A stretch of 64,000 nt of DNA, taken from the NCBI RefSeq assembly GCF_020833685.1, contig NZ_JACKZY010000003.1, positions 186,001-250,000 of the forward strand. Direction: 5' to 3'. Positions 29,675-39,395 of this stretch are shown here, in pieces (position 1 is the first letter of the stretch; every line of letters begins with the position of its first letter). Under the pieces are notes generated by a model. It worked only from the letters and a program-made list of their open reading frames with translations. It was not told the origin of the DNA and ran no database searches. Origin of the DNA: Nitratireductor sp. B36 (GTDB lineage Bacteria; Pseudomonadota; Alphaproteobacteria; Rhizobiales; Rhizobiaceae). The position numbers and the translations under genes were made by a program.

Positions 29675-30055
29675 GTGGATGCCTGTTGATAACGCGGGCC
29701 CGAAAAAATGGCGAGGCCGCACCCTTTGATAACTCCACCTGTTCTTCCACAGACAGGCCTCGTGTGAATTGAGATCGTCCCATGTGGAGAACAATCGACG
29801 ATTCCTGAACCTTCCTTCACTGTCCACCAGACAAGGTCAACCCAAATTGCTGCAGCCTATTGAATCTGCGTGCTGAATCCGCATTATCCCCGTTCTTCTG
29901 AAGATGTGCGTTTCTGTGAGGCGCGGCAATAAGACCGGGCTCGCGATGCGCAAAACCGTGGACAGATTTGAATCCACATTACAAACAGAGTCTAAGAATC
30001 AGAAGAATCTTCAGATCTGTAATTATCTTTTGAATCCTGACTGTGGAGCAGCCTG
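29675..30055. other. candidate chromosomal replication origin (oriC) between ppsR and hemE
   Basis: 381-bp non-coding gap flanked by divergent ppsR and hemE, the gene pair at the experimentally known origin of Caulobacter and at rhizobial origins. DnaA-box-like nonamers with one mismatch to TGTGGATAA are TGTTGATAA (29684) and TGTGGAGAA (29783); with two mismatches TGTGGATGC (29674), TTATCCCCG (29884) and GAATCCACA (29970). Eight GANTC sites lie within 29800-30036. The hemE-proximal part (29965-30040) is AT-rich and could unwind. Gene strand bias reverses here, and parABS is 6-11 kb away. Confidence 0.75.
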
Positions 30056-31081
30056 ATGGGGCAGCGGAAAATCCTTGATGTGCTTAGAGGCGAGACGGTG
30101 TTTCCGCCTCCCGTCTGGATGATGCGCCAGGCCGGACGATATTTGCCGGAATACCGGGAAGTCCGGAAGCAGGCAGGGAGCTTTCTTGATCTCTGTTACA
30201 ACCCCGATCTGGCAGTGGAAGTGACATTGCAGCCGATCCGTCGTTTCGGGTTTGATGCATCGATCCTCTTTTCCGACATTCTCGTGGTGCCGCATGCGCT
30301 CGGCCGCGGCCTGCGCTTCGAGGAGGGCAGAGGTCCGCTTCTGACGCCAATCGATGCTAGCGGTATCGCAAAACTTGAGACATCGGGTTTTCACGATCAT
30401 CTGGCGCCGGTCTACGAAACGGTGCGGCGGCTTCGCAGGGAGCTTCCCGATGAAACGACACTGCTCGGATTCTGCGGAGCGCCCTGGACGGTGGCGACCT
30501 ACATGATTGCCGGGCATGGCACACCGGACCAGGCACCGGCCCGCATGTTCGCGCTTGAGCAGCCGGAGGCCTTTTCCACCCTGATCGACTGCCTTGCGGA
30601 CTGTTCCGCCGAATATCTGATCCGCCAGATCGACGCCGGCGCGGATGCGGTACAGATTTTCGATTCCTGGGCAGGCGTTCTCGATGAACTGTCTTTCGAG
30701 CGGTGGTGCGTGAAGCCGGTGGCACGGATGGTGGCCAAGGTGCGGGAAAAGCATCCCGACACACCGATCATCGGCTTTCCGAAGGGTGCAGGCGCGCTTT
30801 ACGCAGGCTATCGCCGGGAGACGGGCGTGACGGCACTCGGGCTCGACTGGACGGTTCCTCTGGGCACAGCGCGCCGCCTGCAGGCCGAGGGGGCGGTTCA
30901 GGGCAATCTGGACCCTCTGAGGCTGATTGCCGGCGGAGAGGCGCTCCACGAGGGCGTGGACGCGATTGTGGAAGCGCTGCGGCATGGCCCGTTCATCTTC
31001 AACCTTGGGCACGGCATCACGCCGAAGACGCCCATTGAGCATGTGGAAGCAATGCTGAAACAGATTCGGGAGGCCGAGTGA
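30056..31081 (+). CDS. hemE: uroporphyrinogen decarboxylase
   Basis: 341 residues. [16 protein letters not shown] near the N-terminus and [18 protein letters not shown] in the middle are the family signatures. It removes four acetate carboxyls from uroporphyrinogen III to give coproporphyrinogen III. GGAG stands 8 nt before the ATG. The stop overlaps the hemJ ATG by 1 nt, so two steps of haem synthesis are co-translated. First gene on the right of the candidate origin. Confidence 0.98.
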   Translation: MGQRKILDVLRGETVFPPPVWMMRQAGRYLPEYREVRKQAGSFLDLCYNPDLAVEVTLQPIRRFGFDASILFSDILVVPHALGRGLRFEEGRGPLLTPIDASGIAKLETSGFHDHLAPVYETVRRLRRELPDETTLLGFCGAPWTVATYMIAGHGTPDQAPARMFALEQPEAFSTLIDCLADCSAEYLIRQIDAGADAVQIFDSWAGVLDELSFERWCVKPVARMVAKVREKHPDTPIIGFPKGAGALYAGYRRETGVTALGLDWTVPLGTARRLQAEGAVQGNLDPLRLIAGGEALHEGVDAIVEALRHGPFIFNLGHGITPKTPIEHVEAMLKQIREAE

Positions 31082-31611
31082 TGGCTGCGAGCGATACAAG
31101 CGGCAAGAAGGCTGCAGGCCGGGCTTTCGCGGCGCTTGCGATCTTCATCGGTCTGACAGCGCTTCTGTTTTTCTATAATCCGTCCGGTTTCTATCCCTGG
31201 GCCAAGGCCATCCATGTGATCGCGGTGATCGCCTGGATGGCGGGTATGCTCTACCTGCCGCGTCTCTTCGTTTATCACGCGGATGCCGCGCCGGGCTCGG
31301 AGACATCCGAAACCTTCAAGATCATGGAGGGGCGCCTCTTACGGCTGATCATCAACCCGGCGATGATGGTCACCTGGGTGCTTGGCCTGTGGCTTGCCTG
31401 GAACGGCTTCGGCTTCTCCGGTGGGTGGCTGCATGCCAAGATCGGGCTGGTGGTCGCCATGTCCGGTGTGCACGGTTATTTCTCGGCATCTGTTCGCCGG
31501 TTTGCCGCCGACCAGAACACGAAGCCGGCGCGTCATTGGCGTATAATGAACGAAGTGCCGACGGTTCTGATGATCGTCATCGTTATCCTTGTTATCGTCA
31601 AACCCTTCTGA
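31081..31611 (+). CDS. hemJ: protoporphyrinogen oxidase HemJ
   Basis: 176 residues, integral membrane protein with about four to five helices (about 14-33, 40-58, 86-104, 113-130, 155-173). AIHVIAVIAWMAGMLYLPRLFVYH contains the conserved His and the family signature in two pieces. HemJ converts protoporphyrinogen IX to protoporphyrin IX in bacteria lacking HemY/HemG. The ATG overlaps the hemE stop (TGATG). Confidence 0.95.
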   Translation: MAASDTSGKKAAGRAFAALAIFIGLTALLFFYNPSGFYPWAKAIHVIAVIAWMAGMLYLPRLFVYHADAAPGSETSETFKIMEGRLLRLIINPAMMVTWVLGLWLAWNGFGFSGGWLHAKIGLVVAMSGVHGYFSASVRRFAADQNTKPARHWRIMNEVPTVLMIVIVILVIVKPF

Positions 31612-31653
31612 TACGGGTTTTTGAAAGACCGCCCGTGAGATGAAACCGGGAAA

Positions 31654-31680
31654 GCCGTCTTGCCCTTTGGCATAGACGGC
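31654..31680 (+). other. stem-loop in the rho leader
   Basis: GCCGTCT-TGCC-CTTT-GGCA-T-AGACGGC: 11 paired bases with one bulge. There is no T-run, so it is not a classical terminator. It is followed by a pyrimidine-rich, G-poor stretch up to the rho ATG (21 C against 6 G in 31751-31800), which is the composition of a Rho-utilisation site. Confidence 0.5.
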
Positions 31681-31800
31681 GGTAAGAGATGGTTCCTTCC
31701 TTTTTGTCCGGTTCCACGAATATCTTCCGTTTCGAGTGAAGCCGGCCGGCACCAAATACGCCTACCTCCACCTTTTCCGTTGCCTTTCCAGAGTCCGCAC

Positions 31801-33066
<1,266 letters not shown>

Positions 33067-33101
33067 TCGGTTTGCGCCTTTCGCAGATCGTTTTGAGAAG
33101 T

Positions 33102-33130
33102 GTAAGGCGGCGCTGCTGTGCCGCCTTTAC
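33102..33130. terminator. terminator-like hairpin between rho and the DUF255 gene
   Basis: AAGGCGGC / GCCGCCTT arms with an 8-nt loop between the two convergent stops. The T-tract is short (TTTACTGTTTG). Confidence 0.55.
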
Positions 33131-33137
33131 TGTTTGT

Positions 33138-35153
33138 TCACCAAGAAGTCGTTGCCTGACCGGCTTGGCGCAGGGCGGCGTCTAACGCCTCAGGCGTCTC
33201 AAAGGGCGGCAGGCAGACTTTCCCGATGCAGAGATAGGCCGCTCTCTTTTCAGCGTTGATGCTCATGCCGTCTGGTAGGCTTTGAGGACGGTCATCGGTG
33301 ATGACAATGTCGAACCGGGATGGATCCAGGTGTCGATTCGCTACCGGAACGAAAACGCGCTGATTGTCAGGCTCAACCATAAGAAGCTTTTTGGACATCT
33401 CAACCAGTGCCGAGGCGTAGACGACGCCCGCCTGGCCATAGGCTTGTCTGACTGTTCGGCCCAGAGCAGACTCTGCCACGTCTGAAACATGGTTGTTAAG
33501 CGTTTCGTGGGAAAGCATGGAGAGGGCCAGGAGGGCCTCAATGATCTGGCTGGTAGCGGATGGTATGGCTTCATCCACGTCTCCGCGTATCCGCATGGGC
33601 AGGTCTGCTGCATCGCTCGCCGAGAGATAATAGCCTGTTCCGCTCTCATCGAGGTACCAAGAGCGAAGTTTGTCAGCCCAATCATTTGCCTGGGCGAGAA
33701 AATCTTGCTCTGCGGTTGATTGAAAAAGCGATGCCGCGGCGGAAATCATGCAGGCGTAATCGCTCGAGAGACCAGGAAAAACCGCTTTTCCCTCGCGTAG
33801 GCTGTGCGGAACACGCCCATCTCGCATCGATTCGCTTACGAAACGAAAAGCCTGTCGCGCGGCGTTCAACCAATCTGGGCGCTGGAGCAGACGTGCTGCC
33901 TCTGAAAGTGCACTGATCGTGAGACCATTCCAATCAACAAGGACTTTGTCGTCGCGGCCGGGTTGGTCACGCTTCTGTCTTGCAGTGAGAAGCTTATCCA
34001 GCATGGATCGCAGCTGCGTTTCCCGCGCCGCGCCGAGATATTGAGGTTGATGGCGGCGGTGAAGGATCGGATCTCCATCCCAATGCTCTGGACTGGCCAA
34101 AGAGAAGGTTTCGAAGAAGAGGTCCGCCTGATCGCCCAGGACGTCCGCAATCTGCGCTCTCGTCCAAAGATAGGTTTTTCCTTCAACACCACGAGTATCG
34201 GCATCAAGACTGGAGGCGAAGGCGCCACTCTCCAAACGCATCTCGCGCAGCAGCCAGGCAACAGTCTCTTCGATTCGGATGCGGAACAACTCGTTCGCTG
34301 TTTCGCTATAAGCCCAGCAAAGCAGGCGCAGGAGCTGAGCATTGTCGTACAGCATCTTCTCGAAATGGGGAACAAGCCAGCGCTCGTCAGTCGAGTAGCG
34401 TGCCAGCCCACCGCCGACATGATCGTAAATCCCGCCAGCCAGCATCGCTGTGAGGCTTTCGATCACGGCGGATCTATGGTCATCAGCCTGGCTCAGCCAC
34501 AGCGTGCGCATGAACGGGGCGTTGGGAAACTTGGGAGCACCACGCAAGCCGCCCAGATCCTTATCGATCATCGAATGAATCTTGGCGGCAAGCGACTCAA
34601 GTGCTGTGCGCGGAGAAACGGGACCTCCTGCATCGGATGCAAGTTGCGCTTTCACGTGAGCGCTGAGTACGCTGGCACTTTTCAAAAGCTCGCTTTGCTT
34701 GTTCTGCCAGGCTTCATTCACCGCGTGCAGCACTTGCTGGAAACCTGGCCGTCCATACTGCTGCCTTGGAGGGAAATATGTGCCGCCCCAAAAAGGCTGT
34801 GCGTCGAAATCGAGGAACATCGTCAACGGCCAGCCGCCTTGCTCTCCCATCGCGGAAAGCGAAGCCATGTAGATCTGGTCGATCTCCGGCCGCTCTTCCC
34901 TATCAACCTTGATGTTGACGAAATACCGGTTCATCACCTCTGCGACTTCGGGATCTTCAAAAGACTCATGTGCCATCACGTGGCACCAGTGACAGGCCGC
35001 GTAGCCAACGGAAAGCAGAATTGGCTTGCCTGTTTCTCGTGCCTCCCGTAGGGCATCTGCGGTCCAGGGCCTCCAGTGAACGGGATTATCCTTGTGCTGG
35101 AGCAGATACGGACTTGTCTCGTCCGCCAGAAGATTTTTTGCGGGCAGCGGCAT
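33138..35153 (-). CDS. thioredoxin-domain protein (DUF255, YyaL/Spermatogenesis-associated 20 family)
   Basis: 671 residues. The N-terminal thioredoxin-like domain (DUF255) has CHWC at 54-57 (GYAACHWCHVMAHESFEDPEVA over two pieces), after the family opening NLLADETSPYLLQHKDNPVHW. The remainder is a six-hairpin glycosidase-like alpha/alpha barrel typical of these proteins. AAGGAG 5 nt before the ATG fixes the start. No exact reaction is known. It is convergent with rho and divergent from mnmE across about 90 bp. Codon use is somewhat less GC-rich than its neighbours. Confidence 0.92.
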   Translation of the reverse strand: MPLPAKNLLADETSPYLLQHKDNPVHWRPWTADALREARETGKPILLSVGYAACHWCHVMAHESFEDPEVAEVMNRYFVNIKVDREERPEIDQIYMASLSAMGEQGGWPLTMFLDFDAQPFWGGTYFPPRQQYGRPGFQQVLHAVNEAWQNKQSELLKSASVLSAHVKAQLASDAGGPVSPRTALESLAAKIHSMIDKDLGGLRGAPKFPNAPFMRTLWLSQADDHRSAVIESLTAMLAGGIYDHVGGGLARYSTDERWLVPHFEKMLYDNAQLLRLLCWAYSETANELFRIRIEETVAWLLREMRLESGAFASSLDADTRGVEGKTYLWTRAQIADVLGDQADLFFETFSLASPEHWDGDPILHRRHQPQYLGAARETQLRSMLDKLLTARQKRDQPGRDDKVLVDWNGLTISALSEAARLLQRPDWLNAARQAFRFVSESMRDGRVPHSLREGKAVFPGLSSDYACMISAAASLFQSTAEQDFLAQANDWADKLRSWYLDESGTGYYLSASDAADLPMRIRGDVDEAIPSATSQIIEALLALSMLSHETLNNHVSDVAESALGRTVRQAYGQAGVVYASALVEMSKKLLMVEPDNQRVFVPVANRHLDPSRFDIVITDDRPQSLPDGMSINAEKRAAYLCIGKVCLPPFETPEALDAALRQAGQATTSW

Positions 35154-35244
35154 GGCGGCTCCTTGCACATCGAACGGTTATGGAAAATATCTAGCCCTGA
35201 CTTCAGCGCCACGGTAAGGCGCTTTCCACGCGAGAGCAAACGAC

Positions 35245-36558
35245 ATGAGAGAAACCATATTCGCACTCTCGAGCGGTGCTTTGCCATCAGGCGTCGCCGT
35301 CGTGCGATTGTCGGGCCCAGGTGCAGCCGATGCGCTCGTATCGTTGGCAGGTGAGAGGCCTCACCCGCGTCGTGCTACGCTAAAAACCTTGCGAGATCAG
35401 GACGGCGTTGTTCTGGACAAGTCTCTTAGTCTGTTCTTTCCGGGGCCACACAGTTTTACCGGTGAGGATTGTGTTGAGCTGCATCTTCATGGCGGGCGCG
35501 CAGTCGTGAGAGCTGTGCTGGAGACGCTCTCTCGCCGAAAAAACTTCCGGATGGCAGACGCCGGTGAATTTACGCGGCGCGCTTTTCTGAACGGGAAGTT
35601 CAATCTCACGGAGGCCGAAGCACTTTCGGATCTGATCGCTGCGGAGACAGAAACACAGCGCCGCTTCGCCCTGTCTAACTCGGAGAATCGCCATAGGGCT
35701 CTCTATGATGGATGGCGGAGAACGCTCATTCAGACCCGGGCTATGATCGAAGCGGAGCTGGATTTTTCGGACGAGGAAGATGTTCCGGGCTCCGTTGCCG
35801 ATCAAGTGTGGAAAGACGTCGACACTCTGCGAAATTCGCTGAAGCGACATGCAGCCGGTTATCGCACCGCTGAGATCATCAGAGAGGGGTTTCGTGTGGT
35901 TATTCTCGGCGCTCCGAATGCCGGAAAATCGAGCCTGCTGAATACCCTCGCGCGCCGTGACATAGCCATTGTCACAGAGGAACCAGGCACCACGCGTGAT
36001 GTTCTCGAGGCCAGTCTGGACATTAACGGCATCAAAGTCATCGTCACGGACACAGCCGGGATTCGTGCGAATCCCGGCAGGGTAGAAGCCATGGGTATCG
36101 ATCGCGCGATTGATCGCGCACGCGAAGCCGACCTTCTCTTGCTGCTGGAAGATTGCAATGAGCCCGTTCCGGTGGAGATCCCTCATGTGACTTCAAGCTT
36201 GAGGGTGGGAAACAAGATCGATCTGGCTCCCGATGTACCGCTCAAAGGCCGGTATGATTTCGTTATCTCGGCACGCACAGGCGAGGGGATTGATAAACTT
36301 CTGGACAAGGTGCGTTCTCTCGCGACATCGGCAACTGAACGAGCGGGGGAGACACTTCCCTTTCGCGAGCGGCACGTGCAGCTGATCCTGGATGCGGCAA
36401 CGCACGTTGAACGCGCGGCGGAAGGGCAGGATCTGCCACTCGAGCTTCGCGCTGAGGAGTTGAGACTGGCTGCCGAATCGCTTGGACGTATTACCGGTGC
36501 GATTGATGTGGAAGATCTACTCGATACGATCTTCTCGCAGTTTTGCATCGGCAAGTGA
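35245..36558 (+). CDS. mnmE: tRNA uridine-5-carboxymethylaminomethyl modification GTPase MnmE
   Basis: 437 residues. N-terminal folate-binding domain (about 1-120), helical domain, and an inserted G domain with GAPNAGKS at 222-229 and DTAGIR as switch II. The C-terminus CIGK holds the essential Cys434. With MnmG it installs the carboxymethylaminomethyl group on U34 of tRNAs. Its TGA stop is at the same time the first three bases of a parS-like site. mnmG lies 281 bp downstream behind the parS array. Confidence 0.98.
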   Translation: MRETIFALSSGALPSGVAVVRLSGPGAADALVSLAGERPHPRRATLKTLRDQDGVVLDKSLSLFFPGPHSFTGEDCVELHLHGGRAVVRAVLETLSRRKNFRMADAGEFTRRAFLNGKFNLTEAEALSDLIAAETETQRRFALSNSENRHRALYDGWRRTLIQTRAMIEAELDFSDEEDVPGSVADQVWKDVDTLRNSLKRHAAGYRTAEIIREGFRVVILGAPNAGKSSLLNTLARRDIAIVTEEPGTTRDVLEASLDINGIKVIVTDTAGIRANPGRVEAMGIDRAIDRAREADLLLLLEDCNEPVPVEIPHVTSSLRVGNKIDLAPDVPLKGRYDFVISARTGEGIDKLLDKVRSLATSATERAGETLPFRERHVQLILDAATHVERAAEGQDLPLELRAEELRLAAESLGRITGAIDVEDLLDTIFSQFCIGK

Positions 36559-36571
36559 TTCACGTGAAACA
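36556..36571. other. parS-like site 1, overlapping the mnmE stop codon
   Basis: TGATTCACGTGAAACA: 15 of 16 match the ParB consensus TGTTTCACGTGAAACA. The single mismatch (T to A at position 3) creates the TGA of mnmE. Confidence 0.85.
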
Positions 36572-36592
36572 AGTCAGGTTCTGATCTTCGGA

Positions 36593-36608
36593 TGACTCAC
36601 GTGAAACA
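36593..36608. other. parS-like site 2
   Basis: TGACTCACGTGAAACA: 14 of 16 match the consensus, with the palindromic core TCACGTGA intact. Confidence 0.75.
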
Positions 36609-36627
36609 ATAGAGAGCAGCCACGGTG

Positions 36628-36643
36628 TGACTCACGTGAAACA
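36628..36643. other. parS-like site 3
   Basis: TGACTCACGTGAAACA, identical to site 2, 35 bp further on. Confidence 0.75.
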
Positions 36644-36674
36644 TTCGCCACCCATCTTCAGTTCTGCGAAACAA

Positions 36675-36690
36675 TGTTTCACGTGAAACG
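36675..36690. other. parS-like site 4
   Basis: TGTTTCACGTGAAACG: 15 of 16 match the consensus and the inner 14 bp (GTTTCACGTGAAAC) form a perfect palindrome. Confidence 0.9.
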
Positions 36691-36756
36691 AGCGCATTTC
36701 GCAAGTGGCTTGACTGCGTGGGCAGAAAGAGACATGTCTGCCCTCCTCATTCCTGA

Positions 36757-36791
36757 AGAGTCCGGGGAGAGTCCGGTGGGAGAGTCCGGGG
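36757..36791. repeat. three copies of an 11-bp repeat upstream of mnmG
   Basis: AGAGTCCGGGG at 36757, AGAGTCCGGTG at 36768 and AGAGTCCGGGG at 36781 (2-bp gap before the third). Each contains a GAGTC (GANTC) methylation site. No protein product is supported. Confidence 0.7.
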
Positions 36792-36839
36792 CCTTGCGGG
36801 CCTTTCACAATGCCCTGGACGGCCGTTTGGAACCGCACA

Positions 36840-38711
36840 ATGACGAACAGCAAATATGATGTAATTGTTATCGGAGGTGGACACGCTGGTACCGAAGCGG
36901 CGTCTGCTGCAGCGCGATCCGGTGCCAGGACCGCGTTGGTCACGCTGCATTTCGATACGATCGGGGCGATGTCCTGCAACCCGGCTATCGGAGGGTTGGG
37001 TAAAGGCCATCTCGTGCGGGAGGTGGATGCACTTGACGGTATTATGGGCCGCGCGGCAGATGAAGCAGGAATTCAGTTTCGACTGCTTAATCGCCGCAAG
37101 GGCCCCGCTGTGCGCGGACCGCGGACGCAGGCGGACCGAAAACTCTATCGAAACGCCGTCCAGAAAGCGATCAAGGCAATCCCCAATCTCGACGTCATTG
37201 AAGGGGAAGCTTTGGAGCTTCAGATCAGTGCGGGCCGGATTACCGGGCTTGTGGTGTCCGGTGAACGCCATTTGACCTGTGGCGCTGTGGTTCTGACGAC
37301 CGGAACTTTCCTGCGCGGTCTTATCCACATCGGGGAGAGGACTTTCCCTGCGGGGCGGATGAATGAACAGGCAGCCGAGCGTCTTTCGATTTCCATGGAA
37401 GCAGCAGGCTTTCGTCTGGGCCGCCTGAAAACCGGGACACCTCCGAGACTCGATGGACGGACCATCGATTGGGCGTCGCTTGATATGCAGCCGGCGGATG
37501 ACGAGCCCACACCTTTCTCCTTGCTGACGGAACGGATCACCAATCGTCAAATCGAATGCGGCATTACGCGTACGACCAATGAGACACACGCGGTTATCCG
37601 CGCGCATCTTCATCGCTCTGCTATGTACTCTGGTGCCATTGATGGCATAGGGCCGCGTTATTGCCCCTCAATTGAAGACAAGATCGTCAAATTTGGTGAC
37701 CGGGAAGGGCATCAGATATTTCTCGAGCCGGAGGGGCTCGATGACCATGTCGTGTATCCCAACGGTATCTCCACATCGCTGCCGGAGGATGCGCAGCTCG
37801 CTCTGCTGAAAACGATCCCGGGGCTGGAACATGCGGTCATGCTGCAGCCTGGTTACGCCATCGAGTATGATCATGTGGATCCACGCGATCTGGAGCCCAC
37901 GCTCGAGACGCGACGGGTTCGTGGCCTTTTCCTGGCGGGCCAGATCAACGGTACAACAGGTTATGAGGAGGCCGCGGCGCAAGGGATACTCGCAGGTCTC
38001 AACGCCGCGCGTTTTGCATCAGATGGGCAGATGATCACACTCGGGCGGGCCGATGCTTATATTGGGGTTCTGGTCGATGATCTGGTGACGCGCGGGGTGA
38101 GCGAACCCTATCGCATGTTCACGTCGCGTGCAGAGTTTCGCCTGTCCCTCCGCGCTGACAATGCAGATACACGCCTGACGCCGCTGGCGATTCGCCTCGG
38201 TATTGCCTCTCAGGAGCGGACGAAGAAATTCGAAGCGCTGGAAGGGGCTTTGTCTATGACACGTGAACTTCTTCAAAGCCGGGATATCAGCCCCAATGAA
38301 GCGGCGCGACACGGCATCAATCTCAATAAGGACGGGGTGCGTCGCTCGGCCTACGAGCTGTTATCCTACCCGGATATGAGCATAAGCCGGCTTATAAAAA
38401 TATGGCCGGACTTCTCAAGCATCTCCTCGGATCTCGCGGAAAAAATTGAAACGGAAGCACGGTATGCGGTCTATCTTGACCGGCAGGGCGCCGACGCGGC
38501 CATGTTACGCCGCGAGGAGGCACGCTTGATTCCGCCAAAGTTGATGTTTGATTCCATCGCAGGGCTTTCGAATGAGCTCAAACAGAAGCTCAGGGAGCGA
38601 AGACCCAGGAGCATCGCTGATGCTCAGCGGATCGATGGCATGACTCCGGCTGCATTGGCGCTGATACTTGCCAGTATGCGTCAGTTTGAGAACCGCCGGG
38701 GCGCAGCCTGA
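36840..38711 (+). CDS. mnmG: tRNA uridine-5-carboxymethylaminomethyl modification enzyme MnmG (GidA)
   Basis: 623-residue FAD enzyme partnering MnmE. The dinucleotide-binding motif GGGHAG is at 12-17; [21 protein letters not shown] is spread over the substrate region, with [11 protein letters not shown] and [16 protein letters not shown] typical of GidA. The start was set at the Met preceding TNSKYDVI; ten upstream codons in frame have no homology. It joins rsmG by a 1-nt stop/start overlap. Confidence 0.98.
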   Translation: MTNSKYDVIVIGGGHAGTEAASAAARSGARTALVTLHFDTIGAMSCNPAIGGLGKGHLVREVDALDGIMGRAADEAGIQFRLLNRRKGPAVRGPRTQADRKLYRNAVQKAIKAIPNLDVIEGEALELQISAGRITGLVVSGERHLTCGAVVLTTGTFLRGLIHIGERTFPAGRMNEQAAERLSISMEAAGFRLGRLKTGTPPRLDGRTIDWASLDMQPADDEPTPFSLLTERITNRQIECGITRTTNETHAVIRAHLHRSAMYSGAIDGIGPRYCPSIEDKIVKFGDREGHQIFLEPEGLDDHVVYPNGISTSLPEDAQLALLKTIPGLEHAVMLQPGYAIEYDHVDPRDLEPTLETRRVRGLFLAGQINGTTGYEEAAAQGILAGLNAARFASDGQMITLGRADAYIGVLVDDLVTRGVSEPYRMFTSRAEFRLSLRADNADTRLTPLAIRLGIASQERTKKFEALEGALSMTRELLQSRDISPNEAARHGINLNKDGVRRSAYELLSYPDMSISRLIKIWPDFSSISSDLAEKIETEARYAVYLDRQGADAAMLRREEARLIPPKLMFDSIAGLSNELKQKLRERRPRSIADAQRIDGMTPAALALILASMRQFENRRGAA

Positions 38712-39343
38712 TGGAATCAGCGCAATTTTCGCGACTATCGGAGGTGGCAGGGCCGGTTTCACGTGAAACATATGAACGGCTGGTCGCGTTTGAAAGCGTT
38801 TTCCGGCGTTGGTCAAGACGAATCAATCTGGCTGCGCCGTCGACGTTGAACGATCTTTGGGAGCGGCATATCCTCGATAGCGCGCAGTTGCTTCGCCTCG
38901 CACCTGAGGCACTGCGTTGGCTGGATGTGGGCTCGGGCGGCGGCTTTCCGGGGGCGGTGATGGCCATTCTGCTGGCGGACAAGCCGGGTGCGGAGGTGCA
39001 TCTGGTTGAAAGCAACAGAAAAAAAGCTGCGTTCCTGATCGCAGCCCTTAATGAAGTGGGTGTTTTCCCCCGCGTTCATGCAAAACGAATCGAAGACTGC
39101 TACGATGTTGTTCCGACGCCGCAAATAGTTACAGCACGGGCCCTGGCGTCGTTGCCGCTGCTGATCGAGCTGACGGAGCCCTGGCTAAGAACTGGAGCAA
39201 GAGCTCTCTTTCACAAAGGTCGGGATTACCAGCGAGAAGTCGAAGAAAGCGGTAACACGTGGCGATTCGATCTGATAGAACATGAGGATAAGGTTGATGC
39301 GGCAGCCATCATTCTCGAGGTGAGCAACCCGGTTCGGCGATAG
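38711..39343 (+). CDS. rsmG: 16S rRNA (guanine-527-N7) methyltransferase RsmG (GidB)
   Basis: 210 residues. SAM-binding motif LDVGSGGGFPG at 71-81, VESNRKKAAFL as motif II, and RALASLPLL as the RsmG-specific loop. It methylates G527 of 16S rRNA; loss gives low-level streptomycin resistance in many bacteria. The ATG overlaps the mnmG stop. Codons 15-20 (Val-Ser-Arg-Glu-Thr) are a parS-like sequence. Confidence 0.97.
   Translation: MESAQFSRLSEVAGPVSRETYERLVAFESVFRRWSRRINLAAPSTLNDLWERHILDSAQLLRLAPEALRWLDVGSGGGFPGAVMAILLADKPGAEVHLVESNRKKAAFLIAALNEVGVFPRVHAKRIEDCYDVVPTPQIVTARALASLPLLIELTEPWLRTGARALFHKGRDYQREVEESGNTWRFDLIEHEDKVDAAAIILEVSNPVRR
38755..38770. other. parS-like site 5, inside the rsmG coding sequence
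   Basis: GGTTTCACGTGAAACA: 15 of 16 match the consensus, and the inner 14 bp are a perfect palindrome. It encodes Val-Ser-Arg-Glu-Thr of RsmG. Confidence 0.9.
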
Positions 39344-39395
39344 CCGGCTTTGCCGTAGGGCCTTTCAGTAGGATCAGATCGGGGTAGCAGCAGCG

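Noticed and set aside
29675-29827. N-terminal extension of ppsR to a GTG at 29827
   Set aside because: The added 51 residues have no family match, and homologues begin just before [15 protein letters not shown]. The DNA is better explained as part of the origin region.
34650-34665. CTTTCACGTGAGC in the DUF255 gene as a further parS
   Set aside because: Only the central 10-11 bp match; outer bases differ on both sides.
36674-36859. Small frame beginning Met-Phe-His-Val-Lys in the parS region
   Set aside because: The opening is translated parS, the frame overlaps the mnmG start, and there is no ribosome site.
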